The notes below the pieces were generated by a model, which was not told the origin of the DNA, ran no database searches, and was given only the letters and a program-made list of their open reading frames with translations. Shown here one piece after another: positions 35,180 to 47,445 of a DNA stretch of 64,000 nucleotides. The stretch comes from Vicugna pacos. Its lineage: Eukaryota; Chordata; Mammalia; Artiodactyla; Camelidae. How positions within the stretch are numbered: position 1 is the first letter of the stretch; each line of letters starts with the position of its first letter. The stretch covers positions 106,742,257 to 106,806,256 of the forward strand of contig NC_132989.1 in the NCBI RefSeq assembly GCF_048564905.1. The letters are read 5' to 3'. A program made the position numbers and the translations under genes.

Positions 35180-36390
35180 TTATCCTTTAAGATTGAGAAG
35201 AATTTCCAAAATTATGACATAGTGTGCCATAATCAGACTTTGAAATAGTCTTATCTAAAATAGAAAAAAAATGATTTTGTGTGAAAGATTTTTTAGTCCA
35301 AATAACTACATTTTGAAAAATGAGAGTTCCACTATTAAATTTTATGTAAATTTCTTTTCTGAAACTTCAACCAAAGTTGCTTTTGTAAATGTTATTAATG
35401 AGAGAAATATACTTTTAGAAAATGTGGAATGATTACTTAAAGGGAAATAGGTTAGACAAAATAGTGTTATTATCTTTAGAATTGATTGTCCCAACTCAGA
35501 ATAGTGTCTTTAGAAGAGGCAAAGTGTGAATTAATTGTCTTTAATGCATAGGTCTTGACCAACAATAACTTTGATTCCCAAAAATGACCTCTTCTTAACA
35601 TCTTGTAGTAGAAGTCAATCAGCTATAAAAATGCACTTAGTGGAAGGCTTAAATGAGTTTCCTAGGATGTAACTGAAAACAAGATTTGTAACACTCTTCA
35701 GTCTGCATGATGTAATTAAATATGTCACCAATTTTGGTTTTATTTAACCTCTTCATATTTATTTCATTTCGAAAATGAGCAAAAAAATTTTTTGTGGAAG
35801 AGATCAGTGTGTATATTTGGATAAAAGACATAAAGCATCTTTAAAGGTTTTATGGATTTGAATATTAATTTTTCTTAATTCTATATGAAAATCTACTTGA
35901 ATATAGTTTTCTTTTCCCCAAAGCAATATTTTATATTTACTAATAACTAAGAAGTTAAAATATTTAGCTGTGGTCCACAGTATCTGCAGAAGATAGAGTG
36001 TTCCACAGTAGAATGTCTTGTCAATTTTTCTCCTTCTGAGCCCATCTTTAATTCATATAATAACAATGATAATAATTGTATGCACAAATAATTATAGACA
36101 CATTTTCAAATATGTTTTCTATGGTTGACTACATAATATACAAAAATATTAATTGATAATCTCAATGCTAAAGAATTTGCTTCTCTTAGAGAAAAATGGA
36201 ATGCACTAATTGAAAACTGTGCCATATTGTCAATTTACTGAAAGAAATATTGTCATGCTTTGTCTTCTTTAGAAAAGAACTCTAAACAGTTCCTGAACTG
36301 CAGCAGAGTGTATGGGGATTAATAATACAAGAAGTCCATTTTCTATAGCATTTAAGAAATAATTAATGAACGATGATGGACACAAATAGT
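35180..36390. other. Intronic sequence, nothing recognised
   Basis: AT-rich unique sequence without gene or repeat signal. Confidence 0.5.
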
Positions 36391-36394
36391 TGTC

Positions 36395-36800
36395 CACTCA
36401 ATATTGGTTTCTCATTTTGCTGATGCTATCAGAACTCTGATTTTCTCAGTGTAGCAACACAATTCAGTTATAAAGCTATATTTCCCAGCCTCCTTATAGC
36501 TTTTGTGACCCAGTTCTGGCCAGTGGTATATAAAGGAAAGACCACTGGGGGTTTCTAGGAAAGTTTCGACATCTCTATACAGACTCCAACACTTCGTCCT
36601 TTGGTCTTTCAATCTTCCAAATTTAAACACATATGTAATCGTTGGAAAACTGGTAGCTATGCTGTCTTGTGATCATACAACTACAAGCACACAGAGTGAA
36701 AGTTACAAGCCAAAGACTGCTGAGCAAAAGGCTGGCAGTGTAGTGACCGGTGAGGTTATTTTTATGTACAGACACATTCAATGCTGATAGCTGGATCTTG
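36395..36800 (+). repeat. Ancient mammal-wide interspersed repeat, family not resolved
   Basis: TTTCCCAGCCTCCTTATAGC followed by AGTTCTGGCCAGTGGTATAT is wording I know from a common mammalian interspersed repeat, the same family suspected at 5690-6010. I cannot give its class with confidence. Confidence 0.45.
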
Positions 36801-36929
36801 GTGAAATGTGCTTTGTGTGCCAATAAATCACCTTGACAGCACAATGCACTGCCCAGGCAGGTGTAGAGAGGCTCCCTGAGACAGCTTTCACTCCTCTCAG
36901 TCCAAAATCCATGATCCACAGATGACACA

Positions 36930-38285
36930 CTGCTCTCTGGACCTGAGTAGTGATTTCATGGTTCTGCTGCCAATATTAAACTGGAAAGGGAAATTTTTCA
37001 CTCTGACTTCAACTAAATATCAGAATTTATATTAATGGTTGTTTGATATTTGTGAGATCAGAGAATGGAACCAAAGGCTATTTTCTCTGATACTCCAATG
37101 AGAATGCTTATTTGAAAAAAAAACATTACTATTATCAAGAAGTAGCAAAGTATTTTGTAGGCACTAGAGAAGTCAGATAGCTCTTCTCGTGGGTAACTAG
37201 GATCTATCATGTCCGATTGACATGAACAGAATTAATAATATCTATTGAATTTAATTGGGATGCTCGTAATTCTCATGAAACAAAATTATAGATTAGGATT
37301 CCTTGTTAGTTACACTATTTGTGCAGCCTTGGATCCATACAATTAAATCGGCTTGAATTAGACACTTAAATGAAAGCCATGGTATGTAAATTAAACTTAA
37401 ATAAAGCTGTTAAATAGGAAAACAAAGACATAAAACCAATTGAACCTGCTTTTCACAAATATCAACTTTTTGTAACAAAGTTGACCAGCTATTCCTAGGA
37501 AGGGAAAACAAATAATCTCATTGACTATAAAATAGTATTGATAGTAAATGATAGGAGTTGATGTTGGTTAATTATAACATATTTTATACTATATCTTCCT
37601 GGTTAAAAAAAACAGATTTATCTTCTTTTGTAACGTAACTCTACGTATCCTTCTCAATAGTAAGTGTTGAGGAAAATGCCAAGAGTTGATATGTTGGTAT
37701 CTCAGATCTCTAGCCATTAGCCTGAGAAATACATTACCTGCATGATGATTAATGTTTGAAAATTGAATAGATGGATCATGGGAAGTATTCCAGTTGCCTT
37801 GTTTAGTCTTTAAACCTGAATAATCCATCTATGGAATGCAATCACAAAGCAATTCCATTTCCCCCATCCCTTTATGCTTTTTCTGAGGCTACTTTCTTCC
37901 CCTGTCCCAGGATGAAGTATACTTCAAACCCACTGGTGTCCTTAGATTTTTCCCTCATCAAATATCTTAGATATTTAGAAATGAAATCTAGACTGCCTTA
38001 GGATAATATTGTTTGTATCATCTATCTATCTATCTTCTATTAAACTTTCCAGCTACACCAAGCATGCTTTGTGCATTATTTTTCCACTGAGACTTACTTA
38101 CTCTAGCCTGGCTTGTCCTTCCCTGGCAAACTCCTACAAGTCTGCTAGGTTCCCAGTACTCTTCAGTGAGAAGTAATCTCGTCGATCTTTTACCTCGTTT
38201 TTTTGTAGACCTCGTCAAACGTAGCAAATAGTCCTTTTTTGCCCATATGTTATTTCTTTCCTACTCTGAGAGTTCCTTTTTTCCT
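36930..38285. other. Intronic sequence, nothing recognised
   Basis: AT-rich unique sequence with a short (CTAT)n run at about 38018-38035. Confidence 0.5.
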
Positions 38286-38289
38286 TTTT

Positions 38290-38597
38290 AATTGAATACA
38301 TTTGACATGTAACATTGCATAAGTTTAAGGCGTACACCGTGTTAAAACATTTACTTATTATAATATGGTTGCTGGTGTAGTGATATTTATCACATAATCA
38401 TAGTACAGGAGTACTGTCTACATTCACTATACTGTGCCTTTGATCTCTGTGGCTTATTTAATAGTTGCTTCAAGTTTGCACTCTCAAAAACCATCACTCT
38501 TATCCTCCCATCCCCACTGTCGCCTGGTGACCAATATTTTATTCTGTTTTTTACAGGTTTAACTTTTTCAGATTTCACGTATAAGTGACATCATCAC
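38290..38597 (-). repeat. L1 3' UTR fragment
   Basis: TTAATTGAATACATTTGACA, then CATAAGTTTAAGGCGTACAC and ATTTCACGTATAAGTGACAT follow the reversed 3' UTR of an L1. It ends sharply near 38597. Confidence 0.75.
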
Positions 38598-38599
38598 AG

Positions 38600-38680
38600 C
38601 TCCGGTAAGGTGTGAACAGGACCATGTTTTTGTTGGGCTCCAGTCCGGGTCCCAAATAGCACCTTACACGGGGAAATAGG
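38600..38680 (+). other. GC-rich inverted-repeat segment
   Basis: GGTAAGGTGTG near the left end pairs with CACCTTAC near the right end, an 8 bp perfect core extendable with one bulge, around a loop of about 50 bases. The loop contains GGGCTCCAGTCCGGGTCCC, loosely like a tRNA T-arm. It abuts an L1 end. The nature is unknown. Confidence 0.4.
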
Positions 38681-38689
38681 CTTCTTACT

Positions 38690-41675
38690 ATTTTTATTGA
38701 GGGGATACATTATCTAACTCTAAGCGTAAAGCTAAGTTTATGAAAGTTCTGTAGAAAAAGTGATTTATTTTCACTGGGACTTTCATTTTTTTGTAACTAT
38801 TATTTTTCTTATACTTTCTAACATGTGCCTCATCTTTAGTCTTCTATAAACATCTTTCTTTATTTTTCTATTTTTGTTAGACATGTAACCTTCTAATTTA
38901 GGATCTTTCTCAAATGAATGCCAGAAAATTAACATGTAACTGCTGTTAGAAAATTAAGTATTTGGGGGCATTATCATTAAAAAAAAATCACTAATGAGTT
39001 GCAAAGTCACAAAGAAAACCAACACATTTTATATATATATACTTAAAAAATGAATTCCTAGAAAGCAAACTTCTTGAGAATTTCCATAACTCACCTTTGT
39101 ATTTTCCATAATGGTTAGTACATTATGTGACATATAGAAGACAACACTATATTAATAAAAATAAAATATGGTTTGGGGAGGGTGGTTTCCAATATAACAC
39201 CAGTTTCTAATATTAACTCTCATTTTATGTTATTACTATGGTTTACCATTACTATTTCATTTTTCAAAAAATTTCCTATCTTATTGAATTTAGAGAGGTT
39301 GAACATCTGAATCAGAAAATGGTAATTATATTGTGATTGTTAAGAATATTTATTTTTCTATTTTTTCCCTTTCTCATTTCTCTTTTTCTTTGGTCTTATG
39401 TGCCTAACTCTTCCAAATTTTTGCAATAAACCTGTCTTTTAAAATTTAAATAAATAGTGCAAGCTCCCAGTGTGGGAAGAAAACTGCTGTTTCCAGTATT
39501 CTGAAGCTTCCTGGTTTGAAAAGTAGAAGTAGGGAAGAAGCTTCTCCTCTGCTTGCCAGGTCCTAAGCCCAATTTTAGCTCCTATTAGTTTGCTGTCTTC
39601 AGTCTACTGCTGGAGAACAGAATTGCCAATCCTGTCTTGCACAGAACACAGGATTCTGGAGGAACCAGAATTTTTTGAAGGTTGAGGAAGTGTGGGAGTT
39701 ACTTCCAATCTATGCAAAAAGAAACCAACTTGAAACAAAAAATTAAATGTTCCGGATTCCTCATTAATCTGACCCATAGGAAGTTTAACTTGCCATTTTA
39801 TTTCAAAGGAGTTCCCTCTCCCTTACTCTTTGGGACACTTTTTCTTGCTTCCATCTTCTCAACACCTTCCAGAATGTTCCACAGAAACTTGATTGTTATG
39901 CAGAGAAATAATAGATCTTCTTTGCTTCACTTGTGCTCACCTGACACCTACAAGGGGACTTCCCCTTCTCCAAGCAGTGGTACAGTAGGAATGGTTTTCT
40001 GATAGAAGTAATTCTTCATCCTTCCCAGAGCTACCTGTGTCCTTCCTTTGCAGAGATACGTCAGCCTTCTTTCAAAACACACGCGTTTCCCATTTTGTTA
40101 AATATTTCCCCAGATATGCATGGCTTAAGCATTTTAATATTTCAATGATATTTCTCATCCTTTCTGTATCTCTATTACTGGTTTTATTTCTATTCACAAT
40201 AATTGACTCATTGCAGTCACTATTTGTTCTCTGTATTTCTTGACCTTGCTCATTTTCCATCTTCATCTTTTTTTCTCACTGTATTGTTCCACATTAGTCA
40301 CTCAAATTTCTATGCTTTTTAAAAAAAGATTTTCTAATTTTTCCTCTGACTCTGATGATAACTAAAGAGTTTCACAGAATGAAAATTGTAAAGAAACTGT
40401 TATGCTAGCAACAAGGCCCATGGTCTATTCTTGTGAGAGAAAAATAAAAGCCCTTCCTACTGGGAATGCTCAGGAACACGAATACATGCACAGTCCTGGG
40501 AGTCCATGGGAACGGACTGACAGGCACACTTTGCCATCGGCAGAACCGTGCTCGCAAAAGACCCACAGGAGACTGTCAGTCTTAGTTTGTGAAGCATTCA
40601 TCCAAAGCAGCAGCAACTTAAGTATTAACAGATGAGGGCTTTGTGGTCCCAATCCTTCCCTATGCAGAAGTTGCACATGCAAACCTCTGACAACTAAAAT
40701 AAATGCAAAAAATACATCACACACAGCTTTGAAAAGCCTTCTGCTATCTATTTACCTACCTAGAATAGACATTTTATAAGTTATGATATGATTATAAATT
40801 CTATAGGTGTATGTGTCAATATCATCCAGTTATGGCCCACCACTGACATTTGTTCCACATTCTCAAAGCATTTGTTCATATGTTCATTGTGTGAATAAAT
40901 ATTTATGAGGCCTTATATGTGGCATTTCCTCTGCTTACTGAGCATTTATGGTTTGCTTATGGTTTTACTGAAACAGCCTCTACACACTCAAAGCGCTCAG
41001 TTCCCTCTGATATCATCACTTGAAAACAAATCCAGCAACAGCAGTACGCCTGTCAAAATGGCTCATTGTTGTTCACGTCCCCTCAGTCCTGCCAAACACT
41101 GGTGAGCTGCTCCCACCAGCTGACTGCTTGACTGACTACTAGCTGGAGCCAACTGATAGGGCTGGTCTACCCAGAGGAACAGTCTTTGCTTTAAGGCACT
41201 TGATAACTATTTGTCAATACAATCAATAATATTAATACCTTCGGCTTCTCTAAGTTTAATTAAGAGCCAAGAAAGCTGAATGACTCATGGCACCAGATTT
41301 GATTTTCAGAATGAATTGCTCTTTCTCCAGTATTTCTCAAGTATATAGCTTTTTATTTATAGCTGTCGTTCTCAATCCTTATGTTGCCTCAACATCTTTC
41401 AGTATTCGTGTTTGTAACACTTTCTCATCGGGAAAATCAAAAATGAAGATTCTCGATGGATGAGAGAAAGTACTGGAGAATAGGGCAGGATAATAGAATA
41501 CTCAACAATGAAACAATTTATTGAGACATGGAGACTAAAGCTTTTAATTTTTTTTCAATTTCTGTTGTCATCTCTTTCTCAATGAACCATTCCGATACAC
41601 TATCTGCGGGCTACCTCAATCAAATGATTTCCAGTAACTACATTTATGTGAGAAAATGAGCATGGCAAAATGGAA
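38690..41675. other. Intronic sequence, nothing recognised
   Basis: About 3 kb. The parts at 39480-39680 and 40390-40720 are somewhat GC-richer, with short chance open frames. No gene or repeat family is recognised. Confidence 0.5.
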
Positions 41676-41679
41676 AGAG

Positions 41680-41825
41680 TTAATGGTTTGACTTCAGAAA
41701 AGTAATTTATTCTGTCTGAGTCTATATTTCATCATCTGTAGAATGAGAAAAACGGTAAGTATCTTACATGATGATTTTGGAGATTAGAGATAATACATTT
41801 GAGATACCAAGGATAGCTCCTAATG
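41680..41825 (+). repeat. MIR SINE fragment
   Basis: TATATTTCATCATCTGTAGA, ATGAGAAAAACGGTAAGTAT and GGAGATTAGAGATAATACAT follow the MIR sense strand (cctcatctgtaaaatgggg type). Confidence 0.65.
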
Positions 41826-41863
41826 TACATATCCATTTTGACTAATATGGTCATTATTTATGT

Positions 41864-42180
41864 TTATTTTTTATTGAGGTATATAGTCAGTTACAATGTG
41901 TCAATTTCTGGTGTCCAGCATAATGTTTTAGTCATATATGTATGTACATATATTTGTTTTCATATTCTTTTTTATTATAGTTTATTACAAGATAGTGAAT
42001 ATAGTTCCCTGTGCTATACAGCAGAAATTTGTTTTTTATCTATTTTATATACAGAAGTTAGTATTTACACATTTCAAACTCCCAATTTGTCCCTTCCCAT
42101 CCCTTCTCCCCCGGTAGCCATAAGCTTATTTACTATGTCTGTTGACTCTGTTTCTGTGGTGTAGATAAGTTCATTCGTGT
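41864..42180 (-). mobile_element. L1 3' UTR, artiodactyl-like, 5'-truncated
   Basis: It starts TTTTTATTGAGGTATATAGT and continues TTACAATGTGTCAATTTCTG, AATATAGTTCCCTGTGCTAT and ACAGCAGAAATTTGTT to GATAAGTTCATTCGTGTCT. This wording is that of an L1 3' UTR I associate with artiodactyls, the GTCAGTTACAATGTGTCAAT part with camelids. It is fairly well kept, so it is probably lineage-specific. Confidence 0.75.
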
Positions 42181-42239
42181 CTTCTTTTTTCTGCACATAT
42201 ATTTCTATATTGTATATATGACTACACTGCATTATTCTT

Positions 42240-45200
42240 GAGACCAAACATGCCTATTTTGCCTTTGTTTATCCATACCTCCTAGCATATAGCACTGCAT
42301 TAGGGTAAGCGACTAAAACACACCCAGTGCCATTTTGTGTTATGTATATTTTACCACCAAAAAAAAAAGGAAGCAAATGTCTGATGCCTTAAATTTAATT
42401 TTCTCATCTCCTTAAAACCGTTTCTGTCTCTGATAAGATTTTCCTGTTGTTTAGATATGTGCCTTTGAATGACATTGGTGTTATTTGCTCCCTGCAAGTA
42501 CAGCATGGATGTTCTAAACAAGCAGTTGGAGTTCAGTTTATAACTCTCATTCAGAGGATAATTTGTGCAGATTCTTATGTACTCAGAAGCTAAATAATTT
42601 TGATGGGGCATAGGATAATGACTACTTTAGGCAAATAATTGAATCTGTCTTTTTCACAAGGTAAAACAGAAGAGGGTTATCTCTGGGGAAAATGTTGTAA
42701 GAGTATATTAAGTAATATCTGGAACAAATTGAACATACAAAACACTTTTGGTCTAAAGACATATCTTTAGAATATGGACGTGTTCCTTGGTGGAAAGACG
42801 GAATCTACATACTGTGGTCTGGATACTGGTTTCATTTATTTTTTTTGAAGCATAATTGGAAGCATTATTTAGCCTGAGTACACGCTGAATTAACCTATTA
42901 CATAAAGACACTGATCACTGAAATGATGCTGTATTAGAAACACGAAGGCAAGTATTAGCTGGAATATAACTCATTCAATATTTCAAAACAGAGGGAATGC
43001 TGGTTAGGGTCTAACTTGTGCTGTGTTTTGCTACTGTTGCCCTATAGAGAAGACTCAGTTATGTTTTAGACCTTGTAGAAAAGAGAAACACACTGATGTG
43101 AAAGTCCTAAGGAATATTTATGATGAAAACTACCATTATACCTTATGCTGAGAGCATCCAGTTGATAGTCATGTTCTGCTATTTCACTTTCAAGTCAAAT
43201 CTTAGTTGATGAGAGTTTCTCTGAAGTCCAAGGGGTCCAGTCACCTACCATGGTCTCTTCAAGGTACATAAACATTGAAACACATACACTTAGAGCTCTC
43301 CCCCTCTCCCTCTTCCCTCTTTTTCCAAAATTTTCATTTCTATGGATTCATTCTTTTATTTTAATTTCACACACAGTTATCTAAAATGATTCAATGATTT
43401 TTATGGATGTAGGAAAAGTAGGAAAATTATGCCTATGAATGTAGGAAAAGTAGGAAAATTATGCCTACTTTCAATTTTTACTATGCAGTTTTCTATCTAT
43501 AACATTCTGCCTATTCATGCACTGACTTTGAATTGAAGGTAATTTTAAAGTCACATCATAATTTCAAAGATATAGCTACTTTAAAGATAAATATCTAACC
43601 TTTGGAAATATTTTATTATTTATTGAGTCAAATTCGACATACACAATACAGAAAACCACTTTCTTGACCTTTGGATTCCAAAGGGTTGCTATCACTGATT
43701 TTAATTTTCTATGTATCTACTAAATTGTGTTTCAAGTAGCTATAAACAGAATAATGTCTTTGAGCTCAGAGTACAAAATTACGAAATAGTAGTAATGTTC
43801 TTAGAAAAACAGATAAAGCTAATTTATTTTCAGAAAACATCCATATTTTAAAATATGGATTCACATCAATTATTTCCTCCGAATAAGTTCATTATCAAGA
43901 ATGTGACCTATTCTGAGCTACAGGTTGAAGTTTCTGGTTCCGTAGTGTTACAGTTCTTTGCAGACATGATCAAATAGCTCCCAGGTTTGATAAGACAGGA
44001 ATATATAAACAGACATAGAATTTATCTGCAATTGAGAAGTGCATTGTTTATGGTATTTAGAAATGTGTCACTTGCCGGGGACAGGAGGAAGATTGCATGT
44101 GGATTTCCGTAAGGCGTCCCTGACTAATAAGAGACTTGGAGCAGGCAAGATACAAACTGCTTCCCTGGACAGGCCTTGCATTCATCTGAGGGAGAGAGAG
44201 GCGGATCACTGAACGGGAGCCACACAGGCTTAGATGGGTTCACTCTGTCTCTGGGAACTCATAGTCCAATCATATCACTGTGTCAGTTTTCTTCTGATGA
44301 TTTTCTATAGTATCTTGGGAAGATACGGTCAAGTTTATTAATAAACCTTGAATAAAATGATCCATGCTTTACAGTTTGCTAGTGTCCTGACGAGTAAAAA
44401 GGAATTCTTTATATCACACATTAACGATTCAAATATAGACCACTTATGGAAACCAATATGTCTACAGTCAAAATGAATACATATTTAATACATGATTTTG
44501 CATTTAGAATACAATTTACATGGTGTATCAGTTTTATGTTGTTCTATTAACATGAGTTATGTGAAGTATGCCACTGAGATTCATTTATAGCTAATTATTC
44601 TCATTCCAATAAACCACGAGATTTAATTTCCTTTTGTATTTGAAAAATCAGAGAATCACCTGTAGTATCTGCCAAATATTGGGACATATGTGGCGGAGCA
44701 TCATATTTTTAGCCCGTAAAACTGGTGTTACCTTCTACTTCTCCAGATATTTTTTTCTTTGTTAAAAAAATGGTTTGTGTTTCAACTGAAGCTTCCAGGT
44801 ACTTCTATATCTCATATAAAAGCAAAATTACTTATCGTAGGATTTATTTCAACTAATTCATTCATCCTGTCAGTGTCTCTTCCTTGTCTTGTATCTGCTA
44901 GGCTCTGAAATGTTAACTTTGCTCAGTTAATGGAATGAAATCAAAGTCTAGTTCCTCCTTCTCAGATATAAAGAAAAAAAATTACCAGGAAACCAAACAA
45001 AACTTCTGAACTGGCCCTTACAATTATATAAATTAACTGCGTCCATCGTACTTTCCCTATAGAATGAGACAAAATATGTCCGATCTTATTTTAAGCCACC
45101 TTTATAAATAGTGAATATGTTGGGTCTTATTGAGAACAACTGGGTGGCTCCTGTGGTCTCTTTTTAGATAATAAATCATATTCAAAATGAGATTCCACTG

Positions 45201-45940
45201 AAAACTCTTTTCAGTGGTGACAGCATTTAGACAAACTCCACTCTCTCTGTCACTAAAGGTTATGTTAATTTGCAATATCCCTATATCCTCTGTAGTGCAT
45301 CTTTGCCCATAAAGTACACTGACACTTACAGTTTCTTCTAAGTTTATCATGAATGTATTTTTAAGCCCCAAATCAAGACACAAGTTTTTTTTTTAAAGAA
45401 TGTTTAGAGAATTATTTACATGAAAGCTTTAGACAGATGGAAAAAGTCTATACTTAAGTTAATGGTCTTTATTAAAAATTAATTAAACTCCATGCACTCA
45501 TGACTACCACAACCTATTCAACCATTTTTAAATCATAACAAAATAGAGCAATGAGGCTTATTTGTCCCATGAGATATTTATATGATACTATGTGGTAATT
45601 CCAAGGATGAATGACCCATTACAGCTAACTGGTCTGGAACACAAATGGCCTATAGTTACCTAATCTTTGAAATCTATGAAGTAATGCAGTTGATTTGCTT
45701 TTAGTAATTAAATAGTCTTTTCTGTGGGGACATGTAAAACTGTACTGGTGAACAAAACTCCTTCAACTGCCAATAAAAATTCTGAGTTTTCATTTGCTTC
45801 CAGGGTTCCAACTTAAAGAGACAGTTAACTTGAATGAAATGTAATATTGTATTTACTTTGAAGTTCAGACATGATCTGAAAAGAGGCAAAAGATCACTGG
45901 TAAGCTCTGGGAAGCAAATTTTATAAGAGCGTGAACATTG
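42240..45940. other. Intronic sequence, repeat-poor
   Basis: About 3.7 kb with no transposable element that I recognise, apart from a possible very short L1 tail near 43605-43660 and a 32 bp tandem duplication. No gene signal. Confidence 0.5.
43407..43468 (+). repeat. Tandem duplication, 32 bp unit (two copies)
   Basis: Copies start at 43407 and 43439, each ATGTAGGAAAAGTAGGAAAA followed by TTATGCCTA. They are identical over at least 29 bases. Confidence 0.95.
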
Positions 45941-45944
45941 GATC

Positions 45945-46110
45945 CAGATTTAGATGATAGAGTTACATTTCTTTTCCATCATATGCTCCCCATGTGGCCT
46001 AATTAAATCAATTCTTGACCCTAAGCTTCAATTTTCTCCCTTATAAAATGAGAATAAAAATGCCTCCCTTAATTTTGTGTCAGGATAGATGTGAATACTT
46101 AGAGACTTAT
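45945..46110 (+). repeat. MIR SINE fragment
   Basis: TTCAATTTTCTCCCTTATAA, AATGAGAATAAAAATGCCTC and the flanking GACCCTAAGC follow MIR in sense. Confidence 0.6.
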
Positions 46111-47315
46111 ACACAAGGACACACACAGGCAGAACTGCACACATACAAATCATACCAAGGAATTATCATTGTAATATAATTTAATTGCAATAAAGTGGCA
46201 CTGCAATGTATAAGTAAATAACTGGAAATATATAATCTTATTTGACATTGGGTAACGGGAGTGCAATCAACCCTCTTTTAACTTCTGTGTTTGAGGCTAT
46301 GTTCTAGCTTTTGATTGGCGATGTTGAAGATAAGCTCACTTCTGGAAATTGTTTAACCTTCTCACACATGTAAGGAAATTTAACTTTGGTTGTAGTTGAA
46401 GTTAAAGGTTGATATACCTGGTGCTTGCAATAAACTCTGACTTTGACTCAAAGAGCTGAAGTTATCCAAGTGTCAACTCAGGGAGCAGTAACCTGTTCCT
46501 GATTGCAGCCCCTAGGATGCTGATTGCCATGTGGAAACCTGTGTAGAGGACAAGCCCGTGTGTCACTGTCAGTCAACTTTGGAACAATAATTGCAATTTT
46601 GTGACTATTTTTGTAATTGATTGTATGTCAGGCAAAAAAAAAATCTATTACATTTTCAGGCTTTGAATGTGTTCTTAGTTTTTCTTGGGGTCGACAAGCT
46701 ATTTCTGTTGTATAAGCAGATCAGTGATCATTCATTTGGTCTCTCTCTGGGTAGCAAAATGATATCTAATATCCAAGAGCCCTGAACCCTTAGATTTAAC
46801 CCTATGATGATTTTTTCTCAAAGTAGCCTTTGTAGCAAACATACACATACAACATAACCACAGTTTATGCCCCTAATGTGTACTTGCTCAATAAAAAAAA
46901 ATGATTAGTTTGGAGACAGATGGTCAATAGAAAAAAATAATTATGAGTGTATCCTTCCAACAAATTGCTGCATTGTTCTGTATGCACACACACAGTCCTG
47001 GTGCTTTAATTACCTGTCCGTTTCACACACACATGCATGAACGTGTGCACACAGTCACACACCAGGAAAGTGGTATTTTGTTGTACCAAAATCAATCAAG
47101 TGGAATAAAGGACAAAGCTCCAGGTTCAATCGATGCTAATTACCTGAGCACCACTCTGTCTCAGGCACTGTCTTAGGTGTTATTAAGCACTGTTCCCAAA
47201 CTGTAGCAAGATCTCCTCTCCTCTTGACATAATTTCTCCTAGCGATCCCTCTTGAAGTGCCACCTAAGCCTTCTGACCTTATTGTATGATGTAATTCATC
47301 ATATGTAGTTGACCT
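46111..47315. other. Intronic sequence, nothing recognised
   Basis: Slightly GC-richer unique sequence at 46290-46590. CA-rich runs occur at 46985-47065. No gene signal. Confidence 0.5.
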
Positions 47316-47317
47316 TG

Positions 47318-47445
47318 TCATTCATTTATTCAACAAGTATTCATTACCATTCAATAAACACTCATTAACATTCATCTCCAACAAAGTGCCAGAGCTTCTA
47401 GCAGGTAATAGGAATGAAAGGTAAAGATTAACAACCCGCCCCTGC
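47318..47445 (-). repeat. L2 LINE 3' end fragment
   Basis: TCATTCATTTATTCAACAAG followed by CAAAGTGCCAGAGCTTCTAG and CGCCCCTGCCATCAT follows the reversed L2 3' end. Confidence 0.6.
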
